Positions 14,808 to 23,362 of a DNA stretch of 64,000 nucleotides are shown in pieces. Origin of the DNA: CAYZAW01 sp964476505 (lineage in GTDB: Bacteria > Bacillota > Clostridia > Christensenellales > CAG-138); contig CAYZAW010000004.1 of NCBI GenBank assembly GCA_964476505.1, positions 1 to 64,000 of the forward strand, read 5' to 3'. Numbering within the stretch: position 1 is the first letter of the stretch; the number at the start of each line of letters is the position of its first letter. Below the pieces are notes generated by a model, which ran no database searches, was not told the DNA's origin, and was given only the letters and a program-made list of their open reading frames with translations. Position numbers and translations under genes: made by a program.

Positions 14808-16355
14808 ATGGACAGCAAAACCATGGAACAATTACAGGCGTACGGCAGTTATCAAGCCTACGTGCCGGGCGAAAACAAGCGCATGCTGGAAAAATCCCCG
14901 CTGTCTTTGGCAGAGCGTCAAAAGCAGGACAGTAAGATCGTAGCCAGCTTAGAAGAAGCCATCCGCCTTTCCGGCTTGCAAGACGGCATGACCATCTCCT
15001 TCCATCACCATTTTAGAGCAGGGGATTACATCGTGAACATGGTGCTGGATACCATTGCAAAAATGGGCTTCCATAACATCCGCGTGGCGGCAAGCTCGCT
15101 TACCACCATCCATGCGCCCATGATAGAGCATATCAAAAACGGCGTGGTCACCGGCATTGAAACCAGCGGCCTTCGGGGTGAGCTGGCAGACGCTATCTCC
15201 CATGGCCTTATGGAAAACCCGGTGGTGTTCCGTACCCACGGCGGCAGAGCCGCAGCCATCATGGAGGGCAATTTAAAGATAGACGTGGCGTTTTTAGGCG
15301 CGTCCGCCTGCGACCCGTTCGGCAACGCCAACGGCTATTCCCGATCCGACACGGGCAAAACCGCCTGTGGCTCCTTGGGCTATGCCCGCTTGGATGCCCG
15401 GTACGCGAAAAAAACGGTCATCATTACGGATAACATTGTGGATTATCCCAATACGCCCTTCGGCATTTCCCAGCACTTGGTAGACTATATCGTGGTGGTG
15501 GACTCCATCGGCGACCCGCAAAAGATCATGTCCGGCGCAACGCGCTTTACCAAGAACCCGCACGATCTGTTGATCGCGGAGGCGGCGGCAAAGGTGATCG
15601 TACACTCCGGGTATTTCAACGATGGCTTCTCCATCCAAACGGGCTCCGGCGGCGCTTCTTTGGCGGTTACGCGCTTCCTCAGGGATTACATGGTGGAAAA
15701 GGGCGTGCACGCCAGCTTTGCGTTAGGCGGCATTACGGGCGCTATGGTCAAGCTGCATGAAGAAGGCTTGATACGCCGCATACTGGACGTTCAAAGCTTT
15801 GATCTGGATGCGGCAAACTCTTTGAAGAACAACCGCTTCCATGCTCAGATAGATGCCAACTATTACGCAGGCCCCTTCAACGCGGGCGCGGCGGTAAATC
15901 AGCTGGACGTTGTGATACTTTCGGCACTAGAGGTGGATACGGACTTTAACGTGAACGTGTTGACCGGCTCCGACGGGGTCATTCGCGGTGCCATCGGCGG
16001 TCATCCGGATACGGCGGCGGGCGCGGCGCTTTCCATCGTGGTATGCCCGCTGTTGCGCGGCAGAATGCCCAGCGTGTTAGAGCATGTAAATACCGTGGTC
16101 ACCCCCGGTCATACGGTAGACGTGATCGTGACCGATCAGGGCATTGCCGTAAACCCCAGACGGCCGGAGATCAGAGAGCGGCTGATCGCGGCACATTTGG
16201 ATGTAACAACCATTGAGGAATTAAGGGAGCGCGCCGAGCGCGTGGTAGGCAAGCCCGCGCCGCTGCCCTTTGGGGAAAAGATCGTTGGCATCGTGACCTA
16301 CCGCGACGGCTCCGTGATCGATGTGATTCGTGAAATCAAGGAAACGGAAGAGTAA
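14808..16355 (+). CDS. citF: Citrate lyase alpha subunit (citrate:acetyl-ACP transferase)
   Basis: A 515-residue CoA-transferase-like subunit that exchanges citrate for acetate on the CitD arm. Length is normal for CitF. Recognisable blocks are SFHHHFRAGDYIVNMV, SAGSS-like AASSLTTIHAPM, FRTHGGRAA, GFSIQTGSGGASLAVTRFL and FALGGITGAMV, all typical of CitF. The gene is tightly coupled to citE. A 40-base gap with TAAGGAGGG leads to the aconitase-family gene, which appears to be in the same transcript. Confidence 0.93.
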   Translation: MDSKTMEQLQAYGSYQAYVPGENKRMLEKSPLSLAERQKQDSKIVASLEEAIRLSGLQDGMTISFHHHFRAGDYIVNMVLDTIAKMGFHNIRVAASSLTTIHAPMIEHIKNGVVTGIETSGLRGELADAISHGLMENPVVFRTHGGRAAAIMEGNLKIDVAFLGASACDPFGNANGYSRSDTGKTACGSLGYARLDARYAKKTVIITDNIVDYPNTPFGISQHLVDYIVVVDSIGDPQKIMSGATRFTKNPHDLLIAEAAAKVIVHSGYFNDGFSIQTGSGGASLAVTRFLRDYMVEKGVHASFALGGITGAMVKLHEEGLIRRILDVQSFDLDAANSLKNNRFHAQIDANYYAGPFNAGAAVNQLDVVILSALEVDTDFNVNVLTGSDGVIRGAIGGHPDTAAGAALSIVVCPLLRGRMPSVLEHVNTVVTPGHTVDVIVTDQGIAVNPRRPEIRERLIAAHLDVTTIEELRERAERVVGKPAPLPFGEKIVGIVTYRDGSVIDVIREIKETEE

Positions 16356-16395
16356 CACCGAATATGTATTTGTATAATAAGTAAGGAGGGAACAC

Positions 16396-18625
16396 ATGAT
16401 CCAGTTGAAAAGCGAAGGCGTATATTTGGTCAACGGCAAGCCCGTCACAGGCGGGGAAGGGCTCCCCACGCCCGCCGAGGGCCGGGAAAACACCATTGCC
16501 TATTCCATCCTGCGGGCGCATAACCGTTCCGACCGAGCCGATAAAATGCGCATCAAGTTTGACGCGCTGGCCTCCCATGACATTACCTATGTTGGTATCA
16601 TTCAAACGGCAAGAGCCTCCGGCCTCAAGCAGTTCCCCGTGCCCTATGCCATGACCAACTGCCACAACTCCCTTTGCGCGGTGGGCGGCACCATCAACGA
16701 GGACGACCATGTGTTTGGCCTTTCCGCGGCGCAAAAGTACGGCGGCATCTACGTGCCCACCAACCAGAGCGTCATCCACATGTATGCAAGAGAAGCGCTT
16801 GCTGCCTGCGGAAGCATGATACTTGGCAGCGACAGCCACACCCGCTACGGCGCTTTGGGCACCATGGGCGTTGGCGAGGGCGGCCCGGAGCTTGTAAAAC
16901 AGCTGCTCTCCAACACCTACGATGTAGACGCGCCGCAGGTGGTGCTGGTGTATGTGACCGGCACGCCCAAGCCCGGCGTTGGCCCGCACGACGTTGCCAT
17001 CGCACTGGTTGGCGCAACGTTTGGTAGCGGCTTTGTAAAGAACAAGGTGCTGGAGTTCGTTGGCCCCGGTGTTAAAAATCTGCCGGTGGACTTTAGAAAC
17101 GGCATCGATGTAATGACAACCGAAACCACCTGCCTCTCTTCCATTTGGGAAACGGACGAAAAGGTGGAGGAATACTACAAAATCCACGGCAGACCCGAGG
17201 CGTACAAGAAGCTTGCGCCGAAGGGTGTTGCCTATTACGACAGCATGATCGAGCTGGATCTTTCCAAAATGGAATCCATGATCGCGCTTCCGTACCATCC
17301 GAGCAACGCCTATACCATCAAAGAGATGAACGCCAACGCCATGGATATTTTGACCTCTGTGGAGGCGGAATCCAAAAAGAAGTTTGGCGACAAGGTCTCC
17401 TTGGATTTGGTAAGCAAGTTCCACGACGGCAAGCTGTGGGCGGATCAGGGCATCATTGCGGGCTGCGCGGGCGGCTTGTTCGATAACATCTGCGATGCAG
17501 CCGAAATCTTACGCGGCGGGGATTGCGGCAACGGCTACTTCAGCCTGTCGGTATACCCCGGTTCTATCCCCGTGAATTTGGAGCTTTCCAAAAACGGCGT
17601 GCTGACCGACCTCATTGCTGCCGGTGCCATCATCAAGCCGGCATTCTGCGGGCCGTGCTTCGGCGCGGGAGACGTACCCGCCAACAACGGCCTTTCCATT
17701 CGCCACACCACCCGCAACTTCCCCAACCGCGAGGNNNNNNNNNNTTTCGGGCGTTGCGCTGATGGACGCGCGCTCCATTGCCGCCACGGCAAGAAATCAG
17801 GGCGCTATCACCGCCGCAACGGAATTTGAAAACTGCGTTGGCGGTCAGCCCTATCACTTTGACAAGAGCGTGTACGACAAGCGCGTGTACTACGGCTTTG
17901 GCAAGGCAAAGCCCGAGGTGGAGCTGCGCTTAGGGCCCAACATTACCGATTGGCCTAAGATGTATCCCTTAACCCGCAACCTGCTTTTAGAGCTTACTGC
18001 GGTCATTCACGATCCTGTCACCACCACCGACGAGCTCATTCCCTCCGGGGAAACCTCCTCTTACCGCTCCAACCCGTTGAAGCTGGCGGAATTCACGCTG
18101 TCCCGCCGCTGCCCGGAATACGTTGGCCTGTGCAAGAAGGTGGAGGCAGACGAGGCTGCCCGCCGCGAGGGCAAAGCGCCTGCGAAGATCATGGACGCGT
18201 TAAAGAAGGTTGGCAAGGAAAGCGAAGCTGCGGACACCGCCTTTGGCTCCACCATATTTGCCAATAAGCCCGGCGACGGCTCCGCCCGTGAGCAGGCGGC
18301 TTCCTGCCAGAAGGTGTTGGGCGGCTTTGCCAACATCTGCTACGAGTACGCCACCAAGCGCTACCGCAGCAACTGCATCAACTGGGGTATCGTGCCGTTT
18401 ACCTTGGCAGAGGGCGCGGCGTTTGACGGCGAGCTGGGAGACTTTGTGTTCGTGCCGGAGGTACGCGCCGCCATTGAAACGGGCAAGGAGGAAATCCCGG
18501 CCAAGCTCATCGGTAAGAAAGGTGTACAGGATATCACCCTGTATGTGAAGAACCTGACCCCCGATGAGAAAACCATTATCCTCGAAGGGTGCCTTATGAA
18601 CTACTACGCGGCGCAGAACCGCTAA
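16396..18625 (+). CDS. Aconitase-family hydratase, interrupted by an assembly gap
   Basis: A large aconitase-family protein (about 745 residues) split by ten Ns at 17735-17744. The first part has GSDSHTRYGALG, DQGIIAGCAGG and the cluster motif CGPC followed by HTTRNFPNRE. The second part resumes at SGVALMDARSIAA and contains a swivel-type domain ending about AAQNR. Cysteines of GCAGG and CGPC should hold the [4Fe-4S] cluster. The halves are in different frames across the 10-N filler, so the true gap must be a multiple of three bases. By family pattern about 24 bases are missing, encoding a loop like GSKPGNGQI. With icd and citDEF around it, it most likely interconverts citrate and isocitrate. 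Other 2-hydroxyacid substrates cannot be excluded. Confidence 0.88.
17735..17744. other. Assembly gap (10 Ns)
   Basis: Ten Ns, evidently a placeholder. The flanking coding frames of the aconitase-family gene need a gap length divisible by three, so 10 is not the real length. Confidence 0.98.
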
Positions 18626-18655
18626 ACGTGTGCAGCATTTGAAAGGAGCGACTAT

Positions 18656-19867
18656 ATGGCAAAGATCCAAATGAAAACGCCCCTCGTCGAAATGGACGGC
18701 GACGAAATGACCCGTATCATCTGGCAGATGATAAAAGACGAACTGTTAACGCCCTTTGTTGACCTCAACACCGAGTATTATGACCTCGGCTTAAAGGAGC
18801 GCGACCGCACGGACGATCAAATTACCCATGACGCAGGCAACGCCATCAAAAAGTACGGCGTAGGCGTAAAATGCGCCACCATCACCCCCAACGCCCAGCG
18901 CGTGAAGGAATACGACCTGAAGGAAATGTGGAAAAGCCCCAACGGCACTATCCGTTCCATCTTGGACGGTACGGTGTTCCGCGCGCCCATCATCATCGAC
19001 AGCATCAAGCCGGTGGTGAAGAACTGGGAAAAGCCCATCACCATTGCCCGTCACGCTTACGGGGATGTGTATAAGTCCATCGAATACCGCGTACCCACGG
19101 CGGGCAAAGCGGAGTTGGTGTTTACGGACAAAGAGGGCAACGAGTTGTACCGCAATACTGTGAACGATTTTGACGGCCCGGGCGTTATTCAGGGCATGCA
19201 CAACAAGGATAAGTCCATCAAGTCCTTTGCGCACGCCTGCTTCCAGTTTGCCATCGCCACAAAGCAGGACCTGTGGTTCTCCACCAAGGATACCATCAGC
19301 AAGCAGTACGACCAAACCTTTAAACTGCTGTTTGAGGAGATTTTTGAAAACGAGTACAAGGCGAAGTTTGAGGAGCTGGGCATTACCTATTTCTATACCC
19401 TCATCGACGATGCGGTGGCTCGCGTGATTCGCTCCAAGGGCGGCTACATTTGGGCCTGCAAAAACTACGATGGCGATGTGATGAGCGACATGGTTTCCAC
19501 TGCCTTCGGCTCTCTTGCCATGATGACTTCCGTTCTCTGCTCGCCTGATGGCAAGTTCGAGTACGAGGCGGCGCACGGCACCGTAACGCGCCACTACTAC
19601 AAGTATTTACAGGGCGAGGAAACCTCCACCAACCCCATCGCCACCATCTTCGCATGGAGCGGCGCACTGAAAAAGCGCGGCGAGCTGGACGGACTTCCGG
19701 CGTTAGAAGCCTTTGGCGACAAACTGGAGCAAGCGTCCCTGCAAACCTTGAACGACGGCATCATGACGAAGGACTTGGTAGGCCTTGTGGAAGGTAAAAA
19801 GCCCGAGGCGGTAAATACCATCACCTTTATCAAGGCCATCCGGGAACGGCTGGAAAAGCTGCTGTAA
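18656..19867 (+). CDS. icd: NADP-dependent isocitrate dehydrogenase
   Basis: A 403-residue dehydrogenase of the eukaryotic-like homodimeric type (start TPLVEMDGDEMTRIIW, ITPNAQRVKEYDLKEMWKSP, motifs YDGDVMSDMVSTAFGSL and EAAHGTVTRHY). It converts isocitrate to 2-oxoglutarate with NADP reduction, or the reverse under reducing conditions. Metal-binding Asp residues in DGDVMSD are present. AAGGAGCG precedes ATG 18656. It is last in the citrate operon and followed by a strong terminator. In context it links citrate to glutamate formation, or 2-oxoglutarate carboxylation to citrate cleavage. Confidence 0.94.
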   Translation: MAKIQMKTPLVEMDGDEMTRIIWQMIKDELLTPFVDLNTEYYDLGLKERDRTDDQITHDAGNAIKKYGVGVKCATITPNAQRVKEYDLKEMWKSPNGTIRSILDGTVFRAPIIIDSIKPVVKNWEKPITIARHAYGDVYKSIEYRVPTAGKAELVFTDKEGNELYRNTVNDFDGPGVIQGMHNKDKSIKSFAHACFQFAIATKQDLWFSTKDTISKQYDQTFKLLFEEIFENEYKAKFEELGITYFYTLIDDAVARVIRSKGGYIWACKNYDGDVMSDMVSTAFGSLAMMTSVLCSPDGKFEYEAAHGTVTRHYYKYLQGEETSTNPIATIFAWSGALKKRGELDGLPALEAFGDKLEQASLQTLNDGIMTKDLVGLVEGKKPEAVNTITFIKAIRERLEKLL

Positions 19868-19916
19868 GACGATTGATAGCACAAGAGCAGTTCCCTAACA
19901 GAATACTGTACGAGAA

Positions 19917-19950
19917 GCGCCGCCGAATGCATTCGGCGGCGCACTTTTTT
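19917..19950 (+). terminator. Terminator of the citrate operon
   Basis: A perfect 26-base palindrome (GCGCCGCCGAATG and its complement, 19917-19942) is followed by ACTTTTTT. Confidence 0.85.
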
Positions 19951-20056
19951 GCCATAAGGAACAGAAAACCCTTTTCCTTAAAAATAAGAGGTGGTATGAT
20001 GGAGCGCATAACGTGACGAATCACGAATCTGTACATGAGAACAGGAATGAAACGGT

Positions 20057-20767
20057 ATGAAACGGGATTTCTTAAACGGCATGAAAACAGCACTCCCCAT
20101 TTGCCTTGGCGTTATCCCCATCGGCATATCCTTTGGGCTGATATCGGTGCAATCGGGGTTAACGGGCTTTCAAACCACATTGATGTCCGCAATCGTTCTG
20201 GCGGGCTCGTCGCAGATCATGGCGGTGGGCATGGTGGCGCAGGGGGCTGCGTTGGTTTCCATCGTGCTTGCCACATTGTTCGTTAACCTGCGGCACATCG
20301 TGATGAGCAGCGCCGTAATGAGCCGCCTTCGCGGAACGTCTTTGCCCAAAAGGCTCATTGGCGCGTATGCCATATGCGACGAATCCTTTGCGCTGTTTAC
20401 CATGTCCGGCAGCCAGAGCTTTTCGTTTTTGATAGGCATTGAGACGGCGCTTGTCAGCTCTTGGATCGCCAGCACGGTGATCGGCTGTATTGTAAACAGC
20501 TTCCTGCCGGAGATCGTGGTCAATAGTTTTGGTATTGCCATATATGCCGCGTTTTTAGGCATGCTGCTTCCCAGCGTAAAGAACAGCACGCGGTTGATAC
20601 TGCTTGTTGTGATGACGGGCTTGCTCAACTGGCTGCTGCGGCTGGTGCTGGAGCCCAGTTGGGCGCTGATACTTGCCATGGTGCTGGGCGCGGCGGCGGG
20701 CGTGTTTTTTGTGGAGGACGAACCGAAGGTACAGAATTGCGAGGAGGGCGCGGCAGATGAACACTAA
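20057..20767 (+). CDS. azlC: AzlC-family branched-chain amino acid exporter, large subunit
   Basis: A 236-residue polytopic membrane protein. Family features are LPICLGVIPIGISFG near the start, AIVLAGSSQIMAVGM and LRHIVMSSAV. Hydrophobic segments suggest six to eight helices. AzlC works with AzlD to export branched-chain amino acids or related compounds. It overlaps azlD by 11 bases, so the two subunits are coupled. It lies between the citrate operon terminator and the ribosomal protein operon. Confidence 0.88.
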   Translation: MKRDFLNGMKTALPICLGVIPIGISFGLISVQSGLTGFQTTLMSAIVLAGSSQIMAVGMVAQGAALVSIVLATLFVNLRHIVMSSAVMSRLRGTSLPKRLIGAYAICDESFALFTMSGSQSFSFLIGIETALVSSWIASTVIGCIVNSFLPEIVVNSFGIAIYAAFLGMLLPSVKNSTRLILLVVMTGLLNWLLRLVLEPSWALILAMVLGAAAGVFFVEDEPKVQNCEEGAADEH

Positions 20768-21065
20768 CATCATTGTATTGATACTGCTGATGACGGTCGT
20801 AACGTATGTGCCCCGCGCAATTCCTGCAGTATTGATCGATAAAATGCGCTTTGGGCCAAAAATAGAGAAGTTTTTGCGGCTGATTCCGTATACGGCTATG
20901 GCAGCGCTGATATTCCCCGGCGTACTAACGGTGGACGCGGCGCGCCCGGAGATCGGTATCGTTGGGGCGTTGATAGCGGGTATCCTTGCATGGCGCAAGC
21001 TGCCGGTGATCGTATGCGTGCTGGCGGCGATCGCGGCGGATTTTTTACTGTATGTTCTGGTATAG
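20757..21065 (+). CDS. azlD: AzlD-family transporter subunit
   Basis: A 102-residue hydrophobic protein (start MNTNIIVLILLMTVVTYVPR) with about four predicted helices. AYTAMAALIFPGVL-like and AGILAWRKLPVIVCVL segments are typical of AzlD. ATG 20757 is preferred over an upstream in-frame start because GGAGG lies just before it and the earlier codons only mirror azlC. It is the small partner of AzlC. Confidence 0.87.
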   Translation: MNTNIIVLILLMTVVTYVPRAIPAVLIDKMRFGPKIEKFLRLIPYTAMAALIFPGVLTVDAARPEIGIVGALIAGILAWRKLPVIVCVLAAIAADFLLYVLV

Positions 21066-21139
21066 GGACAGCCGTTTGCCGCAACGTGGAGTTGTAAACA
21101 GGCATGCGGTAAAAACCCTGTAAATCCGGTAAATTTCCT

Positions 21140-21168
21140 TTGACAAGCGTAACCCGGCGTGATACACT
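21140..21168 (+). promoter_or_regulatory. Sigma-A promoter of the rplU operon
   Basis: A perfect -35 TTGACA (21140-21145) is followed after 17 bases by TACACT (21163-21168). Transcription would start about 90 bases before rplU. Confidence 0.7.
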
Positions 21169-21170
21169 AA

Positions 21171-21262
21171 CCCGGTGAGCCGCTCTGTGACGGCTTTTGA
21201 ACGTGTGCGCATTGTGCACAGGCCGAGGTTCATAGGCGAGACTGGTAAGAGGAGGAAAAACA
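21171..21262 (+). promoter_or_regulatory. Probable L21 leader
   Basis: The roughly 95-base leader between the promoter and rplU contains the short pairing elements AGCCG/CGGCT and GTGCGCATTGTGCAC. Firmicute rplU genes usually have a structured L21 leader at this place, thought to serve autogenous control. I assign it mainly by position and rough structure. A covariance-model search would decide. Confidence 0.4.
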
Positions 21263-21266
21263 AGCG

Positions 21267-21572
21267 ATGTATGCGATCATTCAAACGGGTGGCAAGCAGT
21301 ACAAAGTGCAGGTTGGCGACGAAGTTCTGGTAGAAAAGCTGGACGCTGCCAACGGCGCTACTGTGGAGCTGAACACCTTACTCGTTTCTGACGATGCCGG
21401 CATTCGCGTTGGCAAGCCCGTTGTTGAGGGCGTTGCTGTCAAGGCGAAGGTCATTGAGCAGGTCAAGGGCGACAAGGTTGTGGTATTCAAGTATAAGCCC
21501 AAGAAGGATTCCAGCAAGAAGCAGGGCCATCGTCAGCCCTACACCAAGCTCGAGATCCTTTCCATCGGCTAA
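21267..21572 (+). CDS. rplU: 50S ribosomal protein L21
   Basis: A 101-residue L21 (MYAIIQTGGKQYKVQVGDEV start, GHRQPYTKLEI end), a 23S rRNA-binding protein of the large subunit. Length is normal. Ribosome-binding site AGAGGAGG precedes ATG 21267. It heads the conserved Firmicute operon rplU-prp-rpmA. Confidence 0.98.
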   Translation: MYAIIQTGGKQYKVQVGDEVLVEKLDAANGATVELNTLLVSDDAGIRVGKPVVEGVAVKAKVIEQVKGDKVVVFKYKPKKDSSKKQGHRQPYTKLEILSIG

Positions 21573-21575
21573 GCC

Positions 21576-21905
21576 GTGACTACCGTTACGCTGCTTCGGC
21601 AGCAGAACAAGCTGGTGGGCTTTACCGCAGCCGGTCACACGGAGGCGGGCGAGTACGGCAGCGACATCGTTTGCAGCGCGGTCTCCGCGTTAACGCAAAC
21701 AACGGTGATGGCTCTTGAGGAGCTTTTGCACGCGAGTATGGCCCTGCAGGTGGAGGCTGGCGATATGCACTGCGTTTTGGCAGCGGATACGCCGGAAAGC
21801 ACGGCAAGAGATGCAGATTTACTGCTTGCCGCCATGTCCATCGGGCTGGGTGCCATACAGAAACAATATCCGGAAAACCTCATTGTTCAAGAAAGGGAGG
21901 TGTAA
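21576..21905 (+). CDS. prp: Prp, ribosomal-processing cysteine protease
   Basis: A 109-residue protease (YsxB family) that removes the N-terminal leader of L27 in Firmicutes. The catalytic His and Cys lie in GHTEAGEYGSDIVCSAVSA (about His20 and Cys32). GTG 21576 follows the rplU stop by three bases. The next gene encodes L27 with an intact leader, so enzyme and substrate are adjacent. Confidence 0.93.
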   Translation: MTTVTLLRQQNKLVGFTAAGHTEAGEYGSDIVCSAVSALTQTTVMALEELLHASMALQVEAGDMHCVLAADTPESTARDADLLLAAMSIGLGAIQKQYPENLIVQEREV

Positions 21906-21908
21906 CAC

Positions 21909-22199
21909 ATGTTTCAGATGAATTTACAACTGTTCGCTCATAAAAAGGGAATGGGCAGCACGCGTAACGGCCGCGACAGCGAATCCAAGCGCTTAGGGCC
22001 TAAGCGTGCAGACGGTCAGTTCGTATTGGCTGGCAACATTCTGGTTCGTCAGCGCGGTACGCATTTCCATCCCGGCGTGAACGTTGGTCTTGGCAAGGAC
22101 GATACGCTCTTTGCAAAGGTAGACGGCGTTGTGCGTTTTGAGAAGAAGCACGCAGGCCGCAAGCAGGTCAGCGTGTACGAGGAAGAGGTCGCTCAGTAA
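21909..22199 (+). CDS. rpmA: 50S ribosomal protein L27 with Prp-cleaved leader
   Basis: A 96-residue L27. The mature protein starts at HKKGMGSTRNGRDSESKRLG and is preceded by a Firmicute-type leader ending LQLFA, the known Prp cleavage motif. L27 reaches the peptidyl-transferase centre, and cleavage is essential where the leader exists. AGGGAGG precedes ATG 21909. A terminator follows. Confidence 0.97.
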   Translation: MFQMNLQLFAHKKGMGSTRNGRDSESKRLGPKRADGQFVLAGNILVRQRGTHFHPGVNVGLGKDDTLFAKVDGVVRFEKKHAGRKQVSVYEEEVAQ

Positions 22200-22222
22200 C
22201 GCGATTCCTCATGGAAAAGCAA

Positions 22223-22257
22223 GAAATGGTGCAAATTTTGTTTTGCACCATTTTTTA
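22223..22257 (+). terminator. Terminator of the rplU-prp-rpmA operon
   Basis: AATGGTGCAAAA and TTTTGCACCATT form a long hairpin followed by a T run (TTTTTT). Confidence 0.85.
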
Positions 22258-22669
22258 GTGTTTGCAAATCCTTTTTAATTGATTTGAACCGATCGTTAAA
22301 ACGCGAAAAAAGAAAAATAAACATCGGAAAAATAATTTTCCTGTCGAAAAAACAGAGAAAACAAAGTATGTTTCCTTAATATATATACAATACTATAAAT
22401 TATTCTGTGAATTTTGGCTGTACGCAAATGAAAACCAAACAGCTCCTTTATCGATCTTGCTATTTTATTAATGGGTTTGATTAGCGCTTTTTTCTTTTAT
22501 TTTTTACAAAAACTTGTCGCAAGAATGTACAAGTATGACATTGTGAACAATCCCATTGCGTTGTTTTTTTCGGGCATATATAATTTCAGTATAGAAAAAC
22601 GGCGTTATTGTACGCCGCAAACCATCCCAAGCCCATGGCCGGGCTTGCAGCTAAAAAAGGAGAATCCGT
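22258..22669 (+). promoter_or_regulatory. A-T rich control region of the second two-component operon
   Basis: There is no credible gene in these 410 bases. A perfect -10 TATAAT (22579-22584) has TTGCGT 17 bases upstream (22556-22561). The leader contains two G-C hairpins (CGGCGT/ACGCCG at 22600-22617 and AAGCCC/GGGCTT at 22629-22646). TGTCGAA at 22342-22348 matches the Spo0A box consensus and TTGTCGCA at 22514-22521 is one mismatch from it. Regulation by Spo0A is a guess from these matches in an A-T rich background. Confidence 0.45.
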
Positions 22670-23362
22670 ATGCAAAAAGCGCCGCATATTTTGATTTGTG
22701 ACGATCAAAGCATCATCCACGAAACACTGGGGGTCTATCTGGAAAGCGAGGGCTTTACCCACGCTTCTGCCTTTGACGGCAATCAGGCGCTGGAAATGGC
22801 GCAGTCGGAAAACCCCAGCCTGATTTTGCTGGACTTGATGATGCCCGAGAAATCCGGCATCGAGGTGTGCCGAGAGGTGCGAAAGGAAAGCCGGGTGCCC
22901 ATCATCATGCTGACCGCCAAGGGCGAGGAGATCGACCGCATTCTGGGCTTAGAGCTTGGTGCGGACGATTACATCGTCAAGCCCTTTTCTGCGCGGGAGG
23001 TGGTGGCAAGAATCAAGGCAGTGCTTCGCCGCATGAATGCGCAAAAGGAAAAGCCGCAAAAGACCCTGCGCTACGACGGGCTGGAGATCAATTTAGCAAG
23101 CTACGAGGTCAAGGTGGACGGCACGGCGATTCCCTGTACGCCAAAAGAGGTGGAAATACTGCATCTGTTGGCCTCCCATCCGGGGCGCGTGTACGAGCGG
23201 GAGCAAATACTCTCCGTGATCTGGGGCTACGATTACTTTGGGGATACCCGGGCGGTGGATACGCAAATCAAGCGCATCCGGCAAAAGCTACCGCAGGAGG
23301 GTGTGAACTGGGGAATCAAAACCGTGTATGGGGTAGGCTATAAATTCGAGGCGGCAGAATGA
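22670..23362 (+). CDS. OmpR/PhoB-family response regulator, second copy
   Basis: A 230-residue regulator built like the one at 6428: receiver (CDDQSIIHETLGVYLESEGF, phospho-Asp in LLDLMMPEKSGIEV, MLTAKGEE, VKPF) plus winged helix (CTPKEVEILHLLASHPG, TVYGVGYKFE). Long stretches are the same in both copies, so they arose by duplication. AAAAAGGAGAA precedes ATG 22670, and the stop overlaps the kinase start by four bases. Confidence 0.93.
   Translation: MQKAPHILICDDQSIIHETLGVYLESEGFTHASAFDGNQALEMAQSENPSLILLDLMMPEKSGIEVCREVRKESRVPIIMLTAKGEEIDRILGLELGADDYIVKPFSAREVVARIKAVLRRMNAQKEKPQKTLRYDGLEINLASYEVKVDGTAIPCTPKEVEILHLLASHPGRVYEREQILSVIWGYDYFGDTRAVDTQIKRIRQKLPQEGVNWGIKTVYGVGYKFEAAE

Noticed and set aside
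16336..17424. Long minus-strand frame of 362 codons
   Set aside because: It lies antisense to the aconitase-family gene and has no family features. It is a G-C rich shadow of a codon-biased gene.
18791..19594. Minus-strand frame of 267 codons
   Set aside because: Antisense to icd, with His/Ala/Val-rich composition typical of a shadow frame.
22471..22701. Plus-strand frame of 76 codons before the second response regulator
   Set aside because: A-T rich control region. It overlaps the next start, has no ribosome-binding site and crosses a promoter and two hairpins.
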